A stretch of DNA of 7,941 nt from Bacteroidetes bacterium UBA7688. Lineage in GTDB: Bacteria; Bacteroidota; Bacteroidia; Chitinophagales; Chitinophagaceae. The notes beneath the pieces were generated by a model. It had not been told where the DNA came from. It did no database searches and saw only the letters and a program-made list of their open reading frames with translations. The translations under genes were made by a program, and so were the position numbers. Of the stretch, positions 1 to 6,548 are shown one piece after another; within the stretch, counting starts at the first letter, position 1, and every line of letters starts with the position of its first letter. The stretch lies in assembly GCA_002482815.1 (NCBI GenBank), contig DLGS01000235.1, positions 1 to 7,941 of the forward strand, given 5' to 3'.

Positions 1-2708
1 CATTCGGCCTGCCTGCAGAACAATATGCCATCGAAACCGGTCAGCATCCGGTAGATACCACTGAGAAAAACATCAAACGCTACCACGAGCAACTGGACAA
101 TATTGGTTTTTGCTACGATTGGAGCCGCGAAGTGCGCACCAGCGATAAAAAATATTACAAATGGACACAGTGGATTTTCCTGCAATTGTTCAATAGTTTT
201 CTGGACCGGAAATTGCAAAAAGCTGTTCCGATCTCCACTTTAATTGAGACGTTCGAAAAAGAAGGAAATATACATCATCCTTGTCCCGGCGATGCATCTA
301 TTCATTTCGATGCCTTTGTCTGGAAAACCTTTACTGAAAAGGAACAACAGGACATTCTGATGAATTATCGCCTGGCCTTTTGTGGATTTGGCGAAGTGAA
401 CTGGTGTGAAGCTTTGGGTACCGTTTTAGCCAATGATGAAGTAGTTAATGGTCTGAGCGAGCGTGGAGGTCATCCGGTGGTGAAAAAGAAATTACGCCAG
501 TGGTATCTGCGAATTACTGAATATGCTGACCGTTTATTGCAGGGACTGGAAACAGTGGAGTTCAGTGAAGCCATGAAGGAAATGCAACGCAACTGGATAG
601 GTAAAAGTGTTGGCGCACAAATTATGTTTAAAGTGCACAATTCGCCTTATAGTTTCGAAGTGTTTACCACAAGACCCGATACTATTTTCGGTGTGGACTT
701 TATGGTATTGGCTCCCGAGCACGAATTGGTGACAGAAATCACAACTGCTGAACAACAGATAAAAGTTCAGGAATATATCACTTACGTGAAAAGCCGCTCT
801 GAGCGCGAAAGAATGCAGGAGAAGAAAATCTCTGGCTGCTTTACCGGCGCTTTTGCGATTCATCCTTTCAGCGGAAAGGAAATCCCGGTGTGGATTTCAG
901 AATACGTGTTGGCAGGATATGGTACCGGCGCGATTATGGCCGTGCCTTGCGGCGATGAGCGAGACCACAAATTTGCCCAACATTTCAATATTCCCATCAC
1001 CAACATTATTGGCGAAAAATATAATGGCGAGGAAGCTTATGCAGAAAAAGATTTCACTTTGGTGAACAGCGATTTCATCAATGGACTTGCACCAAAAGAA
1101 GCAGGTGCAAAGGTGATTGAGAAAATGCTGGACGAGAAAATCGGCGAAGCAAAAGTGAATTTCAAAATGCGCGATGCAGCCTTCAGTCGTCAGCGCTATT
1201 GGGGCGAACCGTTCCCGGTTAAATGGGTGAATGGAATCGCCTATCCACTCAGTGAAAATGAATTGCCACTGGAATTACCCCACGTTGACAAATACGGTCC
1301 CGGCCCGGATGGTGAAGGTCCATTGGCGAATATTGAAAGCTGGAAGGAAGGAAACTATGAAACCAATACCATGCCTGGTTACGCCGGATCTTCCTGGTAT
1401 TTCCTGCGGTATATGGATCCGAATAATGAACACACTTTTGCAGACAGAGCCGCAACGGATTATTGGAACCAGGTAGATATTTACATTGGCGGAACAGAGC
1501 ACGCCGTAGGGCATTTGCTATACAGCCGTATGTGGACAAAAGCTTTATACGATTTAGGTCATATTGGTTTTGATGAACCGTTTAAGAAATTGGTGAACCA
1601 AGGGATGATTCAGGGTAGTTCAAGATTTCTTTATAAAATTGGCTATGAAATTACCTATTCTTTAAGCACTGGAGATCCGATTCAGTTAAGCAACGGAAAT
1701 TTTCAAAAAACCATATCCTTAGACACGCCGATCCCTAGTATTATTATTTCAAAAAATTGTGTTGATAAATTAAACTTTAATATTGAATATAAGGACGAAA
1801 TATTGGGATTAATCAATAAAATTACAAACCAATTCAATAAAAATAATAATGAAAGAATAATTGAATTTTTTATAGATGAGATTATTGCTTCAAGGGTTGA
1901 TATATCTTTAGTAGATGGAATTAATTTAGATATTGAAAAATTCAAAAAATGGCGTCCCGAATATGCAAATGCTGAATTTATTTTAGAAGATGACGGTAAA
2001 TACATTTGCGGTGCCGAAGTCGAAAAAATGTCCAAGTCCAAGTATAATGTTGTCAATCCCGACGACATAATCGCGCAATACGGTGCAGACACTTTCCGGA
2101 TGTACGAAATGTTCCTCGGGCCATTGGACGTAAGCAAACCCTGGGATACCAAAGGCATTGAAGGTGTTCACCGTTTCCTGCGCAAGTTCTGGAGAATGTA
2201 CAACGACGAGCAAAAAGGATGGCTGGTAAGTGATGAAGCACCAACTGAAGCCGAACTTAAAATCCTTCACAAAACGATTAAAAAAATTGAGCAGGATACC
2301 GAACGCTTTTCATTCAACACAGCTGTGAGTCAATTTATGATTGCAGTAAACGAACTGAACGATGTGAACTGTCACAAACGCGCCATTCTGGAACCCTTGG
2401 TACAATTAATTACGCCTTATGCACCGCATATTGCAGAAGAATTGTGGCAACAATTGCACAATCAGGGTTCTGTTGTTGCAGCAGCATTTCCCCAATGGGA
2501 TGAAAAATACACCACCGAAAACAGTAAACTATATCCTGTAGCAGTGAATGGCAAAACCCGCACCGAGCTGGAGTTTGCCCTGGATGCTTCGCAGGCCGAT
2601 ATTGAACAGATTGTTTTAAATAATGAAATTGTACAGAAATGGTTGGAAGGGAAAGCGCCTAAGAAAATCATTTTCGTGAAAGGTAAAATGATCAATGTGG
2701 TGATTTAA
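1..2708 (+). CDS. leuS: Leucyl-tRNA synthetase, 5'-truncated by the window edge
   Basis: Charges tRNA-Leu with leucine in the cytoplasm; class I aminoacyl-tRNA synthetase. The reading frame is open from base 3, before any start codon, and begins inside the catalytic domain (FGLPAEQYAIETGQHP, bases 3-50). The HIGH motif and roughly 75-80 N-terminal residues therefore lie upstream; 901 residues are visible. The GTG at base 132 lies inside this frame and is not a start. The CP1 editing domain shows the threonine-rich TTRPDT (666-683) and GTGAIMAVPCGDERD (921-965), whose two aspartates match the editing-site pair at E. coli 342 and 345. The WCEALGTVLANDEV stretch (about 402-443) keeps one cysteine, so the zinc knuckle is probably metal-free. 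KMSKS is at 2025-2039, followed by the anticodon-binding domain (GVHRFLRKFW, then PYAPHIAEELW) and the C-terminal domain (VNGKTRTELEF). An AT-rich stretch sits just before KMSKS. Stop TAA at 2706-2708. Confidence 0.97.
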   Translation, partial: FGLPAEQYAIETGQHPVDTTEKNIKRYHEQLDNIGFCYDWSREVRTSDKKYYKWTQWIFLQLFNSFLDRKLQKAVPISTLIETFEKEGNIHHPCPGDASIHFDAFVWKTFTEKEQQDILMNYRLAFCGFGEVNWCEALGTVLANDEVVNGLSERGGHPVVKKKLRQWYLRITEYADRLLQGLETVEFSEAMKEMQRNWIGKSVGAQIMFKVHNSPYSFEVFTTRPDTIFGVDFMVLAPEHELVTEITTAEQQIKVQEYITYVKSRSERERMQEKKISGCFTGAFAIHPFSGKEIPVWISEYVLAGYGTGAIMAVPCGDERDHKFAQHFNIPITNIIGEKYNGEEAYAEKDFTLVNSDFINGLAPKEAGAKVIEKMLDEKIGEAKVNFKMRDAAFSRQRYWGEPFPVKWVNGIAYPLSENELPLELPHVDKYGPGPDGEGPLANIESWKEGNYETNTMPGYAGSSWYFLRYMDPNNEHTFADRAATDYWNQVDIYIGGTEHAVGHLLYSRMWTKALYDLGHIGFDEPFKKLVNQGMIQGSSRFLYKIGYEITYSLSTGDPIQLSNGNFQKTISLDTPIPSIIISKNCVDKLNFNIEYKDEILGLINKITNQFNKNNNERIIEFFIDEIIASRVDISLVDGINLDIEKFKKWRPEYANAEFILEDDGKYICGAEVEKMSKSKYNVVNPDDIIAQYGADTFRMYEMFLGPLDVSKPWDTKGIEGVHRFLRKFWRMYNDEQKGWLVSDEAPTEAELKILHKTIKKIEQDTERFSFNTAVSQFMIAVNELNDVNCHKRAILEPLVQLITPYAPHIAEELWQQLHNQGSVVAAAFPQWDEKYTTENSKLYPVAVNGKTRTELEFALDASQADIEQIVLNNEIVQKWLEGKAPKKIIFVKGKMINVVI
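1616..1940 (+). other. AT-rich, enlarged leucine-specific domain segment inside leuS
   Basis: This in-frame part of leuS lies between GMIQGSS and FKKWRPEYANAEFIL, just before the KMSKS loop, where LeuRS enzymes carry the leucine-specific insertion domain. Hand counts give 20/120 G+C (17%) over 1741-1860 and 36/180 (20%) over 1741-1920, against 45-47% in lines at 1381-1440 and 2041-2100. The codons lean on ATT, ATA, AAT, AAA, TTA, AGA and AGG. About 90 residues separate GSSRF from the RVDISLVDG stretch; from memory the equivalent spacing in this phylum is about 25. The segment is Ile/Asn/Lys-rich with a likely helix (LGLINKITNQFNKNNNERII). The frame is intact on both sides, so the enzyme should be full length. 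It may be a lineage-specific domain or a recombined tract. Confidence 0.6.
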
Positions 2709-2801
2709 GAATTCAGAGCATTCTAATAAGCGTTTCCACAATAAGCTATTCACAAATAGCAGATTTTACAGTACTTTAGCGACCGCAACGAAATTGATTT
2801 T
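2709..2801 (+). promoter_or_regulatory. leuS-glyA gap: weak hairpin and candidate glyA promoter
   Basis: The 93-base gap contains a small perfect inverted repeat, GCTATT (2745-2750) and AATAGC (2755-2760) with a CACA loop, followed by AGATTTTA. With a six-pair AT-rich stem and a short T-run it is at best a weak terminator. Downstream, TACTTTAG (2772-2779) matches the Bacteroidota -7 consensus TAnnTTTG at all but one position. A TTC at 2749-2751, 20 bases upstream, is a poor -33 element. Transcription from here would leave a leader of about 15-20 bases before the ATG at 2802, which has no Shine-Dalgarno sequence. Read-through from leuS is equally possible. Confidence 0.25.
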
Positions 2802-4082
2802 ATGATACACGATAAAGAAATATTTGACCTCATCCGCGAAGAGCTGGAGCGCCAGCGCCGCGGTCTTGAACTGATTGCATCCGAAAATTTCACCAGTCTG
2901 CAAGTAATGCAAGCGATGGGAAATGTGATGACCAATAAATATGCAGAAGGCTATCCCGGCAAACGCTATTATGGCGGATGCGAAGTGGTGGACAAAAGTG
3001 AACAACTGGCTATCGACCGCGCCAAAGAAGTGTTTGGTGTTAATTATGTGAATGTTCAGCCACATAGCGGAGCACAGGCTAATACTGCTGTTATGTTTGC
3101 CGTATTAAAACCAGGCGATACCATTCTTGGCCTGGACCTGAGTATGGGTGGACATCTGACCCACGGTTCGCCGGTTACCTATTCCGGAAAAATTTATAAT
3201 GCGCATCATTATGGTGTTCGTGCAGAAGATGGTTTGGTAGACTATGATGCATTGGAAGCAAAAGCACTGGAAGTAAAACCACGATTGATTATTTGTGGCG
3301 CTTCTGCATATTCCCGCGATTGGGACTATGCCCGCATCCGTGCTGCTGCTGATAAAGTTGGCGCTATGGTGCTGGCCGACATCGCCCACCCTGCCGGTAT
3401 GATTGCAGCAGGATTGTTGAATTCGCCGTTTGATCATTGTCATTTTGTAACGTCTACTACCCACAAAACCCTGCGCGGGCCTCGTGGTGGTATCATTATG
3501 ATGAAAAATGATTTTGAAAACAACTGGGGCGCTGTTGGTCCGAAAGGAGAAACCCGTCTGCTCAGCCAATTGCTTGACCTGGCTGTTTTTCCGGGTATCC
3601 AGGGAGGACCATTGGAGCATGTGATTGCAGCAAAAGCCGTGTCTTTTTTTGAAATTTTACAGGACGAGTTTAAAGTGTATGCCAAACAAATGCAGTTGAA
3701 TGCACAAGCAGCAGCTGAAGCTTTTCTGGCAAAAGGATATAATATTATTTCGGGCGGAACAGACAATCATTTGTTGTTGATTGACTTACGCAATAAAAAT
3801 ATCTCCGGCAAAAAAGCCGAAAATACTTTGGTAAAAGCGGACATTACCCTGAATAAAAATATGGTTCCGTTTGACGACAAATCTCCATTTGTTACTTCCG
3901 GAATCCGTGTTGGTGTGCCGGCTATTACGACCAGAGGATTGAAAGAAAAAGATATGGCGCTGGTAGTAGACTGGTTGGATAAGGTATTACTTTCTCCCGA
4001 CGATGAAACAGTAATTGCCCGTGTAAAAGGTGAAGTAAATGAGTTTATGAGTGGATACACGATGTATCCTGAAATGGGTTAA
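2802..4082 (+). CDS. glyA: Serine hydroxymethyltransferase
   Basis: PLP enzyme of fold type I that converts serine and tetrahydrofolate to glycine and 5,10-methylene-tetrahydrofolate, the main one-carbon source in the cytoplasm. The 426 residues are the normal length for bacterial SHMT. Visible motifs in order: LELIASENF (22-30), YAEGYPGKRYYGGCE (47-61), VQPHSGAQAN (85-94), GGHLTHGSP (116-124, including the histidine that stacks on PLP), LADIAHPAG (191-199, the aspartate contacting the pyridine nitrogen), and TTHKTLRGPRGG (219-230) with Lys222 (codon 3465-3467) as the Schiff-base lysine. The segment FENNWGAVGPKGETRLLSQLLDLAVFPG is a variant I associate with Bacteroidota homologues. The C-terminal TSGIRVGVPAITTRGL is also conserved. 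The ATG at 2802 gives the usual N-terminus and no Shine-Dalgarno precedes it. Follows leuS by 93 bases; stop TAA at 4080-4082. Confidence 0.97.
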   Translation: MIHDKEIFDLIREELERQRRGLELIASENFTSLQVMQAMGNVMTNKYAEGYPGKRYYGGCEVVDKSEQLAIDRAKEVFGVNYVNVQPHSGAQANTAVMFAVLKPGDTILGLDLSMGGHLTHGSPVTYSGKIYNAHHYGVRAEDGLVDYDALEAKALEVKPRLIICGASAYSRDWDYARIRAAADKVGAMVLADIAHPAGMIAAGLLNSPFDHCHFVTSTTHKTLRGPRGGIIMMKNDFENNWGAVGPKGETRLLSQLLDLAVFPGIQGGPLEHVIAAKAVSFFEILQDEFKVYAKQMQLNAQAAAEAFLAKGYNIISGGTDNHLLLIDLRNKNISGKKAENTLVKADITLNKNMVPFDDKSPFVTSGIRVGVPAITTRGLKEKDMALVVDWLDKVLLSPDDETVIARVKGEVNEFMSGYTMYPEMG

Positions 4083-4101
4083 TTACCAAGAACTGATAAT
4101 T

Positions 4102-4151
4102 AAAAAAGGGCAGACGATGAATAAAATTCAGGTCTGCCCTTTTTTCTTTTT
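4102..4151. terminator. Bidirectional intrinsic terminator between convergent genes
   Basis: Two perfect 14-base complementary arms, 4102-4115 (AAAAAAGGGCAGAC) and 4132-4145, flank a loop that itself pairs as TGAAT (4118-4122) and ATTCA (4126-4130) around AAA. Only a GA/G internal bulge interrupts the resulting long stem. On the + strand the hairpin ends in a T-tract (4140-4151, one C inside); on the - strand the left arm's A-run supplies six T. It starts 20 bases after the glyA stop and ends 16 bases before the stop of the converging gene, so it can end both transcripts. Confidence 0.93.
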
Positions 4152-4166
4152 GGAAGTAAAATTTCA

Positions 4167-5504
4167 TTAATAACTATCTTCGAAAAAGAGAATATTATGA
4201 TGTTCAAGTCTTTTCATTACCGGCCTGTAAACTTCCGGCATATTGGGAATCAGCACACCGGTCGGAATTTTGATTTTCTTATTGACAACCAATTCTGTAA
4301 GGATTGACATCGGCAGGCCAACAGTTTTTGCCATTGCTGAAAACTCACTGTTTTCGCCGACAACAACCATATTACTCACCACACGGTTTTCTTTGCCTTT
4401 ATACAGGTATTTAATCTCATGTTGCATAACAACCATATCCTTATCCTCGTCTGCCATTTTCCATTTATCCATTAATATTTCCAGCAAAATATCGCCTGAA
4501 GACTTAGTCCCTTTTCCAATCAGGTTGTCAGAAAACAAATCCAGCCAAAGTATCATATTCTGAACATGCCTGCTGGTGATATCAAGCTTTTGCCAGGCAA
4601 ATTGCTCAATAGTGATGTTTGTATTATTGTATCCCAACACCCTGGTCATCCATTGTCTGTAGGTAAGCTTGTCCGTATCATGACTGTCATTGGTATTGGT
4701 TACCTTCATTTCAATCAGGGCGTTCCAGCCTCTGCAAAAATCCGGATGGCGCAATGTTGCCCTCAAAAACTCCGTAGCGGTATGAAGATTGTATTTGTCA
4801 ATATAGGCTAACGAATCCCTGTTGGGATAAAAAGCAAGTTTGCCGGCATGGTCACCGCAGTCGATTATGTCATTCCCTTTGAACATTGACTCATATGGAA
4901 CATAGACCTCAGTGTTGGATTTCAAAAACTGCGCACCTTCTTTTCCTGCATTAATGATATTCCTTGGATTCCAGCTAAACTTATAATGCCAGGGATTATC
5001 ATCACTTTCCGGGGCAATAAGGCCGCCACAATATGACTTAAAAGAAGTGATATCTGAAACAACCCTTTTGATACTGTCAAACATAAAACTTGCCGTCATA
5101 TGGTCAATACCAGGATCCAGCCCCATCTCGCACATAAACATTAAACCTGCTTCTTTTGCCATTTTATCCAACTCCTTCATTTCTGGAGAGGCATAAGAAG
5201 AAGTTATCAGGTTCTTTTTGAATTGAAGGCAATCTTTTGCCAATAAAATATGAAGTTGGGGCGGCATTAAAGAAACAACAATATCTGCCCAATTTACCAG
5301 CTTTTGTCTTTCGGGTTCATTATTAATGTCTAAAACAGCAATTGCTGCTTCGGGAAAATTACGAACCTTATGAAGTAAGGTAGCTTCATCGCTGTCAGCG
5401 ATTGTAATATTCCAATGATTTGTTTTCTTCTGACTGGTATTTAAAAGATCCAGTATTAAGAAGGAAGAACTTTTTCCTGCGCCAACAATCAGTATATTAG
5501 TCAT
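4167..5504 (-). CDS. Saccharopine dehydrogenase, fungal Lys9-like
   Basis: NAD(P)-dependent oxidoreductase of the saccharopine dehydrogenase / reductase family, cytoplasmic. It interconverts saccharopine with glutamate and aminoadipate semialdehyde; direction in this organism is not shown. The 445 residues match yeast Lys9 (446) along the length. An N-terminal Rossmann fold has VGAGKSS (7-13); strand 2 ends in ADSD with Asp37, which suggests NAD rather than NADP. Then follow TSSYASPEMKEL (101-112), EMGLDPGIDH (126-135), SYCGGLIAPESDDNPWHYKFSW (157-178), YPNRDS, LWLDLFSD, DMVVMQH and EFSAMAKTVGLP, all with recognisable counterparts in Lys9 as I recall it. The ATG at 5504 puts the Rossmann strand at residue 4, as usual. 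The gene converges on glyA and lies 118 bases beyond the LysM gene. No lysine-ketoglutarate reductase is in view. A role in lysine breakdown is a reasonable inference, not proven. Confidence 0.9.
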   Translation of the reverse strand: MTNILIVGAGKSSSFLILDLLNTSQKKTNHWNITIADSDEATLLHKVRNFPEAAIAVLDINNEPERQKLVNWADIVVSLMPPQLHILLAKDCLQFKKNLITSSYASPEMKELDKMAKEAGLMFMCEMGLDPGIDHMTASFMFDSIKRVVSDITSFKSYCGGLIAPESDDNPWHYKFSWNPRNIINAGKEGAQFLKSNTEVYVPYESMFKGNDIIDCGDHAGKLAFYPNRDSLAYIDKYNLHTATEFLRATLRHPDFCRGWNALIEMKVTNTNDSHDTDKLTYRQWMTRVLGYNNTNITIEQFAWQKLDITSRHVQNMILWLDLFSDNLIGKGTKSSGDILLEILMDKWKMADEDKDMVVMQHEIKYLYKGKENRVVSNMVVVGENSEFSAMAKTVGLPMSILTELVVNKKIKIPTGVLIPNMPEVYRPVMKRLEHHNILFFEDSY

Positions 5505-5519
5505 AGTTTATACATAATC

Positions 5520-5537
5520 CATTTAATATGCTAAATG
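5520..5537 (-). promoter_or_regulatory. Inverted repeat upstream of the saccharopine dehydrogenase gene
   Basis: CATTTA (5520-5525) and TAAATG (5532-5537) form a six-base inverted repeat around six bases, 16-33 bases before the ATG at 5504. That is where an operator overlapping a promoter would lie. No good TAnnTTTG box is seen here, and an AT-rich repeat this short can arise by chance, so this is only a candidate binding site. Confidence 0.25.
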
Positions 5538-5546
5538 TTTAGTTTC

Positions 5547-5574
5547 AAAAATCGTGCCATAAAAGTGCGATTTT
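5547..5574 (-). terminator. Possible weak terminator after the LysM gene
   Basis: AAAATCG (5548-5554) pairs with CGATTTT (5568-5574) across a 13-base loop. Read on the - strand, the second arm ends in five T followed by G. The hairpin begins about 48 bases past the LysM gene's stop codon and precedes the saccharopine dehydrogenase gene, so it could separate the two units. The stem has only seven pairs, mostly A-T, and the T-run is short. Confidence 0.35.
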
Positions 5575-5622
5575 CAGCCGCATGTCATTTCACAAAACAA
5601 AAAGCCATTTTCACAAATTAAG

Positions 5623-6501
5623 TCAGTATTTAAATTTGAAATCACACCAAAGTTTAACTTCTCGTGTTTCCAATTCGGCACGCGCTCTGCCATCAACACC
5701 TATTTTGGCATTCATATATTGTTTGGTTGCCGGCAGTGGTCCGATGACTTTTGCGAAGATAAATTTCTGGTTGGAGGGGTTGATAATTTTGACTACACGC
5801 CCCCTGGCCAAATCATTACTGAAGGCATAGAGCAATTTATTATTCACAGTCGTTTGAGGCTTGAAAAAAACGACCATACCACTTAAAGAATCAAGGTAAG
5901 TTTCATTAGTGGTTTGATAATCATAAATAAGTTCAAGTTCTGATGGAGGGCCTTGTACGGTGTCTGTTTTTGCTGGCTTTGGCACGGGCGCCAATTCAAC
6001 CGAGGGTACGGAATTAATCATATTACCTGCTACCGGGTCGACAAAAGATTGGTATAATATCCAGCCGGATAAAAGAGGCCATCCAACATTTGTCTTAAAA
6101 TCCAATCCGTTATTCAGCATTTTTAATTGCTCTTCCGGCATATTCAATGCAGAACTAAGTTGGGCGTAGCTGTCGCCATTCTGGATTTTATAATACAGTG
6201 ATTTTGTATTCGGATTTTGAGGTTTGGCTTTCTGATAATTGTAATTGCCCATCGGAATTAATAATTTCCTTTTAGGCTCAAGTTTTTCATAAAAAGGGAC
6301 ATCATTATTCTGGCTCAAAACCAAGGCAGGAACAGAATAAATCTGGGCTATACTATAAAGGTTTTCATCTTTCTTCACCTCATGAATAACCATGGCACGC
6401 CCATCTTTAATACTCAGAAATAAAGAATCCTTTTCTTTATTTTGAGCAAAAGCGGAAGAACAATAAATAAAAAGTAATGTGCAAAACAACGATTTGTGCA
6501 T
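5623..6501 (-). CDS. Secreted LysM protein with a double-psi-barrel-like C-terminus
   Basis: Exported envelope protein of 292 residues; precise function unknown. Residues 1-19 form a signal peptide ending AFA before Gln20, a signal peptidase I site; the cysteine at 14 follows Tyr, so it is not a lipobox. Residues about 39-83 (VIHEVKKDENLYSIAQIYSV...LLIPM) are a clear LysM peptidoglycan-binding repeat. Residues about 103-150 (YYKIQNGDSYAQLSSALNM) look like a second, more diverged one. A Pro/Val-rich linker (164-186) leads to residues about 207-289, where GRVVKIINPSNQKFIFAKVIGPLP resembles the core of RlpA/DPBB domains. The catalytic Asp of the RlpA DRGP motif is not evident (VIGPL here), so a binding role is more likely than lytic transglycosylase activity. 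The ATG at 6501 is chosen because it gives the signal peptide directly. It lies 25 bases after the lipoprotein gene. Stop TGA at 5623-5625. Confidence 0.8.
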   Translation of the reverse strand: MHKSLFCTLLFIYCSSAFAQNKEKDSLFLSIKDGRAMVIHEVKKDENLYSIAQIYSVPALVLSQNNDVPFYEKLEPKRKLLIPMGNYNYQKAKPQNPNTKSLYYKIQNGDSYAQLSSALNMPEEQLKMLNNGLDFKTNVGWPLLSGWILYQSFVDPVAGNMINSVPSVELAPVPKPAKTDTVQGPPSELELIYDYQTTNETYLDSLSGMVVFFKPQTTVNNKLLYAFSNDLARGRVVKIINPSNQKFIFAKVIGPLPATKQYMNAKIGVDGRARAELETREVKLWCDFKFKY

Positions 6502-6507
6502 ACATGA

Positions 6508-6548
6508 TTTTTTTTTTCAAAATAAGTTATTCTGCTCCATCATCAAAA
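6508..6548 (-). promoter_or_regulatory. A10 leader and candidate promoter of the LysM gene
   Basis: On the - strand an uninterrupted run of ten A (6508-6517) sits seven bases before the LysM start codon. There is no Shine-Dalgarno sequence; A-rich leaders are common in Bacteroidota and may aid initiation. Just upstream, TTATTTTG (6518-6525) is one mismatch from TAnnTTTG, and TTTTG (6544-6548) lies 18 bases further up. This gives a possible promoter overlapping the end of the lipoprotein gene. The match is imperfect and AT-rich, so read-through from the upstream gene is as likely. Confidence 0.25.

Noticed and set aside
132..134. GTG as the start of leuS
   Set aside because: The same frame is open back to base 3 and encodes conserved LeuRS sequence (FGLPAEQYAIETGQHP), so this GTG is an internal valine codon.
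1616..1940. Intein, intron or insertion sequence inside leuS
   Set aside because: There are no intein splicing motifs, terminal inverted repeats, target duplications or transposase, and about 320 bases is too short for most such elements. An enlarged native domain fits better.
1703..2158. 151-codon - strand open frame across the AT-rich part of leuS
   Set aside because: It is antisense to the conserved KMSKS region, its protein has no recognisable family, and low-GC sequence could yield it by chance. I do not treat it as an inserted gene.
2709..2801. Riboswitch ahead of glyA
   Set aside because: The 93-base gap has only a six-pair hairpin and none of the conserved cores of glycine, THF or SAM riboswitches that I could recognise.
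3105..3620. 171-codon - strand open frame inside glyA
   Set aside because: Shadow of the well-supported glyA frame; no domain or start context of its own.
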